DNA from: Rhizobium sp. BK399 | Lineage (GTDB): Bacteria > Pseudomonadota > Alphaproteobacteria > Rhizobiales > Rhizobiaceae | Length of the DNA: 64,000 nucleotides | Assembly: GCF_014194695.1 (NCBI RefSeq) | Contig: NZ_JACIAH010000022.1 | Coordinates: 1 to 64,000, forward strand | Direction of reading: 5' to 3' | Shown: positions 12,001-17,126 of the stretch, one piece after another | Numbering within the stretch: position 1 is the first letter of the stretch | Layout: each line of letters starts with the position of its first letter | Notes under the pieces: model-generated | Seen by the model: only the letters and a program-made list of their open reading frames with translations | What the model was told of the DNA's origin: nothing | Databases searched by the model: none | Position numbers and translations under genes: made by a program

Positions 12001-12230
12001 CCGCTCTCCGCGGCCTGAAAGGATGGGTCGGTAAGGCGCGGGAAAGCCAGATCTGCGGCGCCGAATTCGGGATGAACCAGATTGTTGAAAGATCCGTCGA
12101 CGGTCCGGAGGCCCAGGGGCACCTCGGCGTTTGGCAGGATGTCGGTGAGGCTCTCGCCGTTAGCATTGCGCTCCGCAATAATGATTTGCTGCAGGATGAA
12201 ATCCAGATCTGAACGAATGAATTGTACCAT
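1..12230 (-). CDS. Giant RTX protein with three animal-type heme peroxidase domains (3' end outside window)
   Basis: Predicted secreted, calcium-binding heme peroxidase. The frame opens at an ATG at 12230, preceded by GGAGGG, and I see no stop before the left edge (4076 codons visible). Order: peroxidase 1 (residues about 1-850), RTX glycine/aspartate repeats, Ig-like segment; peroxidase 2 (about 1446-2370) with the same RTX and Ig-like tail; an RTX block near 2940-3060; a Gly/Ser/Asn linker; peroxidase 3 (about 3255-3915); a DDGQTGGG tandem repeat; more RTX. Each peroxidase has the distal GQxxDH motif, the RxNE motif with catalytic Arg and heme-linking Glu, and the proximal RFGHS histidine motif. 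Domains 1 and 2 keep the LNIARGRD segment; domain 3 reads FDVAREWD. No signal peptide is seen, as expected for type I secretion. The architecture resembles MopA manganese-oxidising peroxidases of Aurantimonas and Erythrobacter; the substrate here is unknown. Confidence 0.93.
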   Translation of the reverse strand, partial: MVQFIRSDLDFILQQIIIAERNANGESLTDILPNAEVPLGLRTVDGSFNNLVHPEFGAADLAFPRLTDPSFQAAESGTSYATPGTTVVDSEPRTISNLIVDQTDNNPAAQAAAAQTPGSSVVMSPGLDGLFGTADDTPVNFIPNVTADAGLSAPFNAWMTFFGQFFDHGLDLVTKSQSQTEVVFIPLKPDDPLFSTAPGALNFMVLQRAAGGLDATNTTSPFVDQSQTYASNPSHQVFLRAYELNANGDPVATGELITNRNLGADGLFGTGDDVEIGGMATWAVVKAQARDILGINLTDADVGNVPVLAVDAYGNFIKGPNGMPLVMMTDGSFTEGNLAAPISLAGAARTGHAFLNDIAHNADPTGKTPDADNIVNTGPLAAGQYDNELLDAHYIAGDGRVNENIGLTAVHAVFHSEHNRLVEQTKDTVLTSGDLAFLKQWLIPDTGPDTFPTTSEEIAALQWNGERLFQAARFGTEMQYQHLVFEEFARTVQPQVDEFLAPNGYDTTINPAILAEFAHTVYRFGHSMLTETVDRLDPNFNTVGGDPQLGLIAAFLNPLAYANSGLTPEQATGAIVRGVTRQVGNEIDEFVTEALRNNLLGLPLDLPALNIARGRDTGIPSFNNARAEFFAMTGDSQLKPYISWADFADHLKHAESLINFIAAYGTHPLITSATTLVDKRAIATAIVLGGAGAPGDRLDFLNATGAYAGGSLGGLNDVDFWIGGLAEEKMPFGGMLGSTFNFVFETQLESLQNGDRFYYLSRTAGMHFGTELENNSFAKLVMLNSDATHLPNAIFTTPAFTLEVDQTRQHTGLGADGRADPTGGLEINGIEVVPLVIRDNPATGGVDTNYLHYTGEDHVVLGGTAGDDIIISSEGDDTLYGDGGNDRLEGGAGNDTILGGDGDDILSDSFGDNRIEGGAGNDVIVVGSMSVLGNLILGGDGQDFIITTEDISTTFGGTGDDFILGAKTNLPPTGNEGDDWIEMGTQDGAPGDNFSPVLADDVIGNDIFIGGGGFDEMIGEGGDDIFTGSDAQDKMDGMSGFDWVTYLNDRFGVTVDLTLAALAQPHGAPATNIGAFQPIGASPASILDRFAEVEGLSGSRYADVLRGDDVDAVTIVNHGGATGGALTNVALIDQLDALLGGAGLSTTGFATGNIILGGDGSDIIEGRGGDDLIDGDKWLNVRIGVYAADDINHTGTPIASFDNMVQLMPFMLAGTYNPGQLHAIREIMDGSSTGGNAFDTAVFSGNRADYTVTIDDRGTADFSDDIVTVADSVVARDGTDTLTHIERLQFADEAQVVVPGLNAEPVGLLEIRDATTHAADGTPTAGQLLEVSIAGVTDGDNPDSGAITESVSYYWQVDRNGDGVFEDIILLPAGDLAFLSADGVNFRVTPDLVGLPIRVKAYYQDAHGVTETVFSAPTAAIAAAPVVPPTVAAPLNEVTAGGAGIHMAVSDLQFILDQIKIAEAHAHGASLLSLIPNVRSPLGLRAVDGSNNNLVHLNGIDQSEFGAADNTFPRVVPPNFLDEQDESPFSLGPGGPPPVTNTNYNSSISVVDSDPRTISNLVVDQTANNPAAYAAAFDPGLNGQLDFGAPGNDDVLKDGVSIVKSPGIDGLFGTADDKDVFKIDAVAPDVGLSAPFNSWFTFFGQFFDHGLDLVTKGGNGTIYIPLQPDDPLYVPGGNSNFMVVTRATQAGPDGILLDNPATAVDESADNTHAGTNTTTPFVDQNQTYSSHPSHQVFLRAYSLDGTGAHATGKLITNWDLGADGHFGGGDDREIGGMATWKVVKAQANDILGINLTDADFDNVPLLATDAYGNFIRGPNGFPQVVMKGADGIGGTSDDVLVEGNPLAPISLANAVRTGHAFLNDIAHNAVPVFNAGVLAPDADTDTGNAVPVGPGGNNLAYDNELLDAHYIAGDGRVNENIGLTAVHSIFHHEHNRLVDQTKETVLAANNLDFLKEWLVEGTGPAAFPTTPTEIAALQWDGERLFQAAKFGTEMQYQHLVFEEFARTIQPNVDLFFAPTQVYDADLDPSIVAEFAHTVYRFGHSMLTETVDRYDENFNVVGDGNPTEAGNQQTGLIAAFLNPLAFAASGTTPEDATSAIVRGVTRQVGNEIDEFVTEALRNNLLGLPLDLPAINIARGRDVGIPSLNAVRRDIYRQTGNSDLKPYTSWADLVQHLKHAESVINFIAAYGTHDSITTATTTAAKRAAATLLVLGGAGEPADRLDFLNSTGTWASLASGVTTTGLDAIDLWIGGLAEEKNPFGGMLGSTFNFIFENQLEKLQDGDRFYYLERTAGLAFNAELEGNSFAKLIMANTSATHLSALVFSTPTWTLEVDPTKQFTGLGADGRADPTEGGTDLNPLVVRDNPDTAGPDSNYIKYTGEDHIVLGGTNPGSLANPSGNDILISGAGDDTVYGDGGNDRIEGGYGNDQLRGGDGNDIITDIGGDDNIQGGDGDDVIQGGNGVNLIIGGFGSDFIITGEDASEAIGGQGNDFILGSKANEQDMGNEGDDWIEKGTSDGAPGDNFDPLGNDPIIGNDVFIGDGENDKFNAEGGDDIMVGKTGFGDRYIGGSGYDWADFKDNERGVYIDISDRFFDSPQMPGSQTPLIRFDIVEGISGSHFGDVLHGNDVDAAALPTEGATGSVLTNIALINGLQELLDTAYAADLAPGAHKTFYDGGNIILGGDGSDIIEGRGGDDVIDGDKWLNVRIAVYAAGDTNHTGPEIASFDSMADLEFQARMLDGTWSPGQLNIVREIKTGTAAFDTAVFSGRQANYTITTVGGLTTVTDNVGTDGTDRLTNIERLQFSDGSVLLPNAAPGVTNAAPSGVMSILDGVTPVETAAAGTVLTVSFAGITDADNVSATNPTGTITGPVDYFWQVETVPGSGVYEDILTFGAGEVERAHGTSFTVTDGEAGLNLRVRALYQDGHGTLEQIYSALPPIPGVGVTLVGTRAADTLTGTAFADTITGDRGDDIILGLGGSDTIDAGRGADTVDGGDGDDTILGDRDNDILNGGAGDDTIDGGRGDDIINGGPGNDTILGDRGNDLIIVGSTDGRDIIDGGRDTDTVQIVGDATTENFKVYASADAIAAGITIAAATQIVITRNDVVVAELANIEEIQITGGGGGDTFQVIGNFAPTTLLTSTITIDGSAGDDTVDISSLTSAHRIVFTSNGGHDTIVGTLRPQDVIKLAPGSTLADYTSTTANGMTTMSNGTHSVTFASAGTPTFEAGSGSGSGSGGDTGGNGGGGNGGGGGNDNPGGSGAFHLTASDLTALKNLVNGLPGGEDNDAVGIRDLEGTGNNRAHADYGSADQPFIRLTGAHFGDYNDTIHNRDINPLFNGLDPRAISNALGTQEPNLPTSAEHANSLFMAFGQYFDHGLDFLPKGGNGTIQIGAAGAGHTPGTDNPADLTRGTVSGFDANGIPENLNKTSPFADQNQAYGSDELVGQFLREGDGHGGFSGRLLAGAPDPSNPDFNLLPNLRELIMHHWANNTVFAAASLPGGHIAFRDYFAGLVDATGHIDETMLPQMTKNFMGSGFALLLDTNPFISLLDHYVAGDGRANENVALTAIHTIWARNHNFHVAGLLEAGFAGTAEELFQAAKVINEAEYQRVVYTEFADKLLGGMKGDGEHGFNEYNPDVDARVSHEFATAAYRFGHSLIGQNLTVMDAQGHPTQVALFDAFLNPTNDVSAFTAPLPPGYVPQPGYEQLGINGILAGGVVQPAEEVDVNLVDAVRNDLVRSSADVFAFDVAREWDVGLGSMNQIRADLLASTDPYVHEAVGFAGDLNPYTSWEDFQTRNGLSDTVINQFRQAYPDLVLQAGDIAKFKQINPNIDVAMQPDGTGVVKGIDRVDLFVGGLAEKHINGGVVGQTFWVILHEQLDRIQEGDRLYYLDRVENLDFYDIVEEQGFAAIIARNTGLTGLPEDIFGTNQQDNQGGGDDGQTGGGDDGQTGGGDDGQTGGGDDGQTGGGDDGQTGGGDDGQTGGGDDGQTGGGDDGQTGGGDDGQTGGGDDGQTGGGDGGGNGGGDDDGQNQGGGDDDGSGDGGTDPLPVAARTLIGTVAGDVLIGAAGADTILAGGGGDI
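204..443 (-). repeat. Ten tandem 24-bp units encoding DDGQTGGG
   Basis: Ten consecutive 24-bp units lie in frame in the giant peroxidase gene, between peroxidase domain 3 and the following RTX repeats. Units differ by a few substitutions, mainly at third positions, so the peptide stays almost constant. Further imperfect Asp/Gly-rich units continue to about position 110. It encodes an acidic, flexible linker that may also bind calcium; copy number is likely to vary between strains. Confidence 0.95.
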
Positions 12231-12362
12231 AACACCCTCCCCAAAGTTGCCCTTAGCCCTGGACAAAGCTTCGCCCTTCGCACAAACGAAGTGCGCTGCG
12301 GGCTGCTTACGTCGCCGAAGCTATGGCCGAGACAGTTGGTCGGTCCTCAAGGACCACCCTTC

Positions 12363-12418
12363 GATGATTATGCAGTTCCAGGGGTCAGTGCACGAGGGGA
12401 CTAGGTCGCATAATCATC
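12363..12418. promoter_or_regulatory. 11-bp inverted repeat upstream of the peroxidase gene
   Basis: GATGATTATGC at 12363-12373 is matched by its exact reverse complement GCATAATCATC at 12408-12418, with 34 bp between. The arms are AT-rich against GC-rich surroundings and lie about 130-190 bp upstream of the peroxidase start codon. They could be paired sites for a dimeric regulator or the base of an RNA structure. No specific regulator can be assigned. Confidence 0.5.
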
Positions 12419-12469
12419 TGGACAACCGTCCAGCCATCGACGGCACTATGGTCGCTCTTTGTCGAGACT

Positions 12470-12484
12470 TTGGTCTGAGACCAA
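12470..12484. promoter_or_regulatory. 15-bp dyad TTGGTCT-G-AGACCAA
   Basis: Perfect 7-bp arms around a single central G, about 240 bp upstream of the peroxidase start. The symmetry is typical of operators bound by helix-turn-helix dimers. Which gene it serves is unknown; the only neighbours reading away from it are the peroxidase and spurious frames. Confidence 0.4.
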
Positions 12485-13079
12485 GGCCGCTTTTTCGGCG
12501 ATAGTGACTATCCGCCAGAAGCCGCACTCCTATTGAGAGGGAAGCGATTTGGCACTGAGGTCGGAGACCGTCCGGTTCAGATCAACGACACACACTGGCC
12601 TAGCGAACAGGGTTTGGGAGAGGGAGGCGGCTGTCGTGACCGCAATTCGGGCCCCTCTTGTTGCAGCTTTCGGGCCTACGCTTTGGCAACCCCGCGCCAG
12701 TGATTGCCTTCCCTCAACCAAGGCGAGCGGGGACTGCCAATGACATTGACGAGCTACATTCGAATGGGAGTGCCGTCGGAAGGTACAGTTAGCAAAATGG
12801 TGATCGAAACGCCGACGTCGTGGCCAATGAGGCAGAATCAATGCGGCAACGACACGGGACCGCGTCTCAACGTCCTCGAAAACAAGGCCACGGCTTCCCG
12901 CGCAGTCGCGCTATGGCCTGGCGGACGGTGCCGAAGACCGCGAACTGGCCCGAGGGTCGCTGCAAGGCTCGACACGCTCGCAGCAGCGAGGATGGATCCC
13001 CCTACACTGCACGCCTTTTTTGACCGAAGGTGTTTAACTTCTTCGTCGTCGACTTCGCCTCTATGGATTCCGCACCGGT

Positions 13080-13901
13080 CTAGTAGCCGTATTGTTCCTG
13101 GCTATAGGCACTCTTGTTTAACACAACACCGAGCACGTTTGTCTTTTCACGCAGGCTCTGCTCGCAGATATCGACTTCACTGACCGTGCTCTGTTCGGAT
13201 GCGGCAACAAGAATGACCCCGTCCACGTTCGGAAGAAAGGCGAGCACATCGTCGGTAGAGAGCATCGGGGGCAAATCATACAGGATGACGTCTGGTTTCA
13301 TTTCCTGACGCATCTCTTCGAGGGACTTTGCGGCCGCGGCGCTTTGAAGGAGCTCGGCCGAAAATTGCACTGGATGCCGGTTTGGTCCGATTGCCAGGTT
13401 GTCTCCGTAACGGAAGAATGTCTCTCGCAAACCCGCATCGCCCTTCAAGAAGCTCTCGATAGAGCCTGAACTTCTGATCGAGAGCGTTTTGCCGATCTGC
13501 GGGCGCCTGAGGTCAAGGTCAATCAGGACCGTCCGGCAATCCTTTTGATTGGCGAGGCTGAAGGCAAGATTCAGCCCAATGCAGGTCTTGCCACAGGCCG
13601 GCGTGGGAGATGTTATCGCAACCGAGGTCCAGTTGTTTTGTTTGAGGATACGCAACAGCTTCGTGCGCATCATGTCGAAAGCGGCGTGGGCCGAAGACGA
13701 TCGATTCAAGGTGATGATGCGATTATTGGCGGCTGCCTCATGGTCAACGACCAGCGGAGAAAGCCCTTCCCATGCCCCCCTTACAATTCCGAGCGGCTCG
13801 GACATGACAAGACTGCGATCGTCCATCTCGGAAATTCCTCTACTACGCGACGATCTGCCAACAGATTCCATTACCTGTCCTCGATCCCTACGTCGAACCA
13901 T
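13080..13901 (-). CDS. Bacterial tyrosine kinase (CpsD/Wzc-C type)
   Basis: Cytoplasmic BY-kinase that would phosphorylate its own C-terminal tyrosines and control polysaccharide chain length with the Wzz-like protein encoded 57 bp upstream. Visible motifs: Walker A SPTPACGKT (Lys about 105), Walker A' LIDLDLRRP (about 127-134) and Walker B VILYDLPP (about 205-212). The protein ends in a short tyrosine cluster (SAYSQEQYGY), the usual autophosphorylation tail. It has no membrane segment, so it is the detached kinase half of a Wzc/ExoP protein. The ATG at 13826 (residue 26) has AGAGGAA upstream and may be the true start; the longest frame begins at 13901. Confidence 0.9.
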   Translation of the reverse strand: MVRRRDRGQVMESVGRSSRSRGISEMDDRSLVMSEPLGIVRGAWEGLSPLVVDHEAAANNRIITLNRSSSAHAAFDMMRTKLLRILKQNNWTSVAITSPTPACGKTCIGLNLAFSLANQKDCRTVLIDLDLRRPQIGKTLSIRSSGSIESFLKGDAGLRETFFRYGDNLAIGPNRHPVQFSAELLQSAAAAKSLEEMRQEMKPDVILYDLPPMLSTDDVLAFLPNVDGVILVAASEQSTVSEVDICEQSLREKTNVLGVVLNKSAYSQEQYGY

Positions 13902-13958
13902 GACGTTACTCGGTTTTTAATTTGACATTAACGCACGTCATCCGTGCCTCATTCTCTG

Positions 13959-15407
13959 TCAGCGGAACATTCGCGTGACGCTGTTGAGCTTTCGTTTCAA
14001 GGGCGGCGTTCGATTTTCGTAAGGTGTGGGGATGAATGGGATCACCGCTAACGGCTGTGCCTCAAGCATCTGGACGAGTTCACTTGGCCGGCGGATCGTC
14101 TTGTTCAAAAATTCAAGCAGCGCAATGATTGCAAAACTCAATGCGAGCCCCGCAGCAAAACCACCAAATACGATAAAGCGACGCTTCGATCGCATCGGTT
14201 CCAGCGGTGCCGTGGCTTCCTCTAGAAGCGAGAAGCGTCCACCATCCGACCGTGTCTCGATCTGCTTGCCGAGCGATGCCTCCGCCCGCTTGGCGATCGC
14301 CGTGTTGTACAGGGTTTGCGTGTTCGCGAGTGTGCGTTCCAGGGCATTCAATCGGATATCAGTTGCCGGCGTAGCAACGATGGATTGATTGAGGGCCGCT
14401 ATCCTTGCTGTAATTTGCACTTTTTCCTTATCGATGGCGTCTATGCGCCTGTCGACGTCGGACAGCTGAAGGTCCAACCCAGATTGAGCCTTTGAATCCC
14501 CGTTCCCTTGCTTCTCTGGAACGACCTTCGCTCGCAAGGCGGCGATACGAGCTCTCAATGAAATGATGTTGGGGCTTGTCTCTGCAAATACCGTCAGCTG
14601 ATCGGAGAGCGCCTTGTTAAGATCGAGCAACATCTGTTGTTCGGCAGTCAGCGGTTCCCCGGTCGGGTACTTCCCGGTCACCATGTAGGTTTCGACCAGA
14701 AGACTGCGCCTGGTGCGCAAGTCCGATTGCTCCCTATCAAGAGATATCAACCGCTCCTGCAATCCACTCTGCTCGGTACGGCGAAATGTGAGGCTTTCAG
14801 GCAGCGTGTCCCTGTTGTCATTCTTGAATTTCAGGAGATCCGCCTCGATGTGATTGAGTTCACCGTCGAGCCTCTTCACTTCCTCATCGAAAAACTGCAG
14901 CGTGTTGCCGGCACTGTCGTTTCTTTGCTTCTGATTGCTGGTCAGGATGGACGTTGCGAGTTCATTTGCGACATTTGCCGCCAGGGTCGCGCTGCCGGCC
15001 TCGAAGCCGATCGTGAAGACAGATGCTCCATCGGCGCTGCTGACCTCGCCTTGCTCAAAAATGATCCTCGAGCGAAGATTCTTAACAAGAGAATCGACCG
15101 GAGGCTGTTCCTTTTCACCGGCATAGATATTCAGTTTGGCCGCCAGTTTTACGAGATTGTCACGTGTTGTCAGTTGCTGCTTGATGATCTGCAATTGGCC
15201 AAGTGAACTTATGGGAACGGTCGATTGGACCAGAGCCACTGGAATCTGCGGTGCCTCGACAAGGATCTTCGCAGCCGACATGTAGCTGCGTGGCATGAGG
15301 GTAGCGATTGACAGAGCGATCAGCGTGGTCGCAGTCACGCATACGAGGATATAGGGCAGCCTCCGTCGCAGAATGGAAAGATAGAAACCAACATCAATGT
15401 CACCCAT
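13959..15407 (-). CDS. Wzz/GumC-type polysaccharide co-polymerase
   Basis: Inner-membrane chain-length determinant, 482 residues. A first transmembrane helix (about 17-38) follows a basic stretch, a long coiled-coil-rich periplasmic region follows (about 100-400), and a second helix (about 412-434) ends it. The Pro-rich motif before helix 2 (APLEPMRSKRR) is typical of the family. The fused kinase domain of full-length Wzc/ExoP is absent and is supplied by the next gene. It is transcribed divergently from the exporter gene across a 351-bp spacer. Its partners are probably the kinase, the ExoF-like exporter and the Wzy-like polymerase. Confidence 0.9.
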   Translation of the reverse strand: MGDIDVGFYLSILRRRLPYILVCVTATTLIALSIATLMPRSYMSAAKILVEAPQIPVALVQSTVPISSLGQLQIIKQQLTTRDNLVKLAAKLNIYAGEKEQPPVDSLVKNLRSRIIFEQGEVSSADGASVFTIGFEAGSATLAANVANELATSILTSNQKQRNDSAGNTLQFFDEEVKRLDGELNHIEADLLKFKNDNRDTLPESLTFRRTEQSGLQERLISLDREQSDLRTRRSLLVETYMVTGKYPTGEPLTAEQQMLLDLNKALSDQLTVFAETSPNIISLRARIAALRAKVVPEKQGNGDSKAQSGLDLQLSDVDRRIDAIDKEKVQITARIAALNQSIVATPATDIRLNALERTLANTQTLYNTAIAKRAEASLGKQIETRSDGGRFSLLEEATAPLEPMRSKRRFIVFGGFAAGLALSFAIIALLEFLNKTIRRPSELVQMLEAQPLAVIPFIPTPYENRTPPLKRKLNSVTRMFR

Positions 15408-15758
15408 TGCGAATTCATCCGAACTTGAGAACCAGAGCGGCGTAGTTTGACCGACATCTTCATTCAGTTTTCGGGGCGACGATAGTTCATCTATAGTGGA
15501 GACGTTGCCTGGTGCCCGCTAGTCCATTTGGGTGATGCCATATGAAAACCAAGTCGATTGCGTCAAACCTTGCGAACAACCTTTCGTCTTGGTTCCTCCC
15601 CGAACGGGGTTAAACTGTAAGCATTATTGGTTATACGTGCGCACTTGCACATTGAATGCTGGGAAAACTAATATAACGCCAGATCATGTTGCTTTACATC
15701 GACCCGTTTGATGTCCGGCGAGTATCTTGAGTATTGTAGACAATCCGGAACCTAGCTG
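15408..15758. other. Divergent promoter region
   Basis: The 351 bp between the Wzz-like gene (minus) and the exporter gene (plus) should hold promoters for both. It is more AT-rich than the flanking genes, especially 15600-15740, and contains the 8-bp palindrome GTGCGCAC near 15637. No gene is visible and no regulator can be named. Confidence 0.45.
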
Positions 15759-17075
15759 ATGCAAGAACAGCAACGTCGGGTACGCAGCAGCAAGTTTCTC
15801 AGCGGGATCTCGCGGGCCATCACGTTCGCCGTGGCCGCTTCTTTTCTGACCGGGGTCTGCTCAGCTGTTGCGAGCCCTCTTTTTCCAAATACGAAAATCC
15901 GTCTAACGCTCGTGCAGTGGATGCCGACCAAGGGCAGTTACGAGCAATGGGCAACCGTCGGTGGCGAGTATACCGTGTCGGAGGAAGGGACCATTTCTGT
16001 TCCACTCCTCGGTCCGATTTCGGTTGACCAGCTGGACGAGGTGAGCCTGGCATCTTTCATAGCAAAGCGGCTAAAGGAAAAGATCGGACTGGTAGATGAA
16101 CCCGCCGCCACCGTCGAAGTCTTGAAGTACCCACCCATCTATGTCGTTGGCGATGTCGAGAAGCCTGGCGAGTATGATTTCCACGGCGGGATCACCGTCC
16201 TTCAGGCCTTGGCAATGGGCGGGGGCCAGCGTCGCGCTGCCAGCAACTTACAGAGCTCCACCGATGTTACAAAAATGGTTGGAGACCTGAAGGAGATCGA
16301 TAATTCGATCGTCCGAAGTACAGTGAAGATCGCCCGCCTCAAGGCCGAATTGGCCGGGGAGAAGTCTTTTCAAGCTCCAAAGGAGAACTCTGACGCAACG
16401 GCCTATCCGGATGCCATCTACACGCAGGAGCAAACGATTTTTTCCGCCAGAGCCAACGAACTTTCCAGACAGTCCAAATCTCTTGGTGCCCTGCGCGACC
16501 TCCTGTCAGAGGAGATAAAAGTTCTCGAGGAAAAGACCAAAAGCACGGATCTCAATATTGCGTCGATACAACAACAACTTGAAAGCACGATCGCCCTCAT
16601 CGAGAAAGGTGCCATTGTCGCAACCCGTCAAGCAGACGTCGAGCGTGTCATGAGAGGTTATCAGAACGATCGCCTCGATCTGACCGTTGCAATCATGCGT
16701 GCGCGCCAAAGCATAAGCCAGACGACGCGGGATCTGGAAGGACTCTACGACAAGAGACAAACGCAAATCGCGTCCGATTTGCAGTCGGAGCAGGCAACGA
16801 TAAGTCAGCTCCGATTGAAGAAAGAGACCACGCAGAAATTGTTGACGGAGGCCTTGTCGTCAAGCAGCGCCATTCAATCAAGCGAACCACCGAGGCTTCA
16901 GTTCACGATTGTCCGACCTGCCAAGAGTGAAAAGAGCGCTGAGATAGACGCATCTGAGACGTCAACGATGGCGCCCGGCGACGTGCTAAAGGTGACCTTG
17001 CGCGCGGAGTTGCAACCATTAGCGTCAAATTCGTCAGACGAAGGTGAGGTCACTGCGCCGACCCCGGGTCAATAA
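15759..17075 (+). CDS. ExoF/Wza-type polysaccharide export protein
   Basis: Outer-membrane polysaccharide export (OPX) protein, 438 residues. An N-terminal hydrophobic signal segment (about 17-37) is followed by the polysaccharide export domain (YTVSEEGTISVPLLG, about 70-84) and an SLBB-like segment (YVVGDVEKPGEY, about 130-141). A long coiled-coil region follows (about 170-370), which in ExoF-type proteins replaces part of the Wza channel. No lipobox cysteine is apparent, again as in ExoF rather than Wza. The flippase gene follows 51 bp downstream on the same strand. S. meliloti ExoF is the closest family I can name. Confidence 0.88.
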   Translation: MQEQQRRVRSSKFLSGISRAITFAVAASFLTGVCSAVASPLFPNTKIRLTLVQWMPTKGSYEQWATVGGEYTVSEEGTISVPLLGPISVDQLDEVSLASFIAKRLKEKIGLVDEPAATVEVLKYPPIYVVGDVEKPGEYDFHGGITVLQALAMGGGQRRAASNLQSSTDVTKMVGDLKEIDNSIVRSTVKIARLKAELAGEKSFQAPKENSDATAYPDAIYTQEQTIFSARANELSRQSKSLGALRDLLSEEIKVLEEKTKSTDLNIASIQQQLESTIALIEKGAIVATRQADVERVMRGYQNDRLDLTVAIMRARQSISQTTRDLEGLYDKRQTQIASDLQSEQATISQLRLKKETTQKLLTEALSSSSAIQSSEPPRLQFTIVRPAKSEKSAEIDASETSTMAPGDVLKVTLRAELQPLASNSSDEGEVTAPTPGQ

Positions 17076-17126
17076 TCCATCTGCGGTAACAACGAAATCC
17101 TGGCGAACTCGATCAAATCTGGACGA

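Larger units (their letters stand above)
12231..13079. other. Intergenic region upstream of the peroxidase gene
   Basis: This stretch of 849 bp separates the peroxidase start from the end of the tyrosine kinase gene, both on the minus strand. I see no convincing gene in it. It holds the peroxidase promoter region and two inverted repeats listed separately. The short open frames have no ribosome binding site or family signature. Confidence 0.6.

Noticed and set aside
12704..13183. Plus-strand open frame of 159 codons upstream of the peroxidase
   Set aside because: Runs into the 3' end of the kinase gene, has no ribosome binding site and an implausible Arg/Ser/Pro-rich composition.
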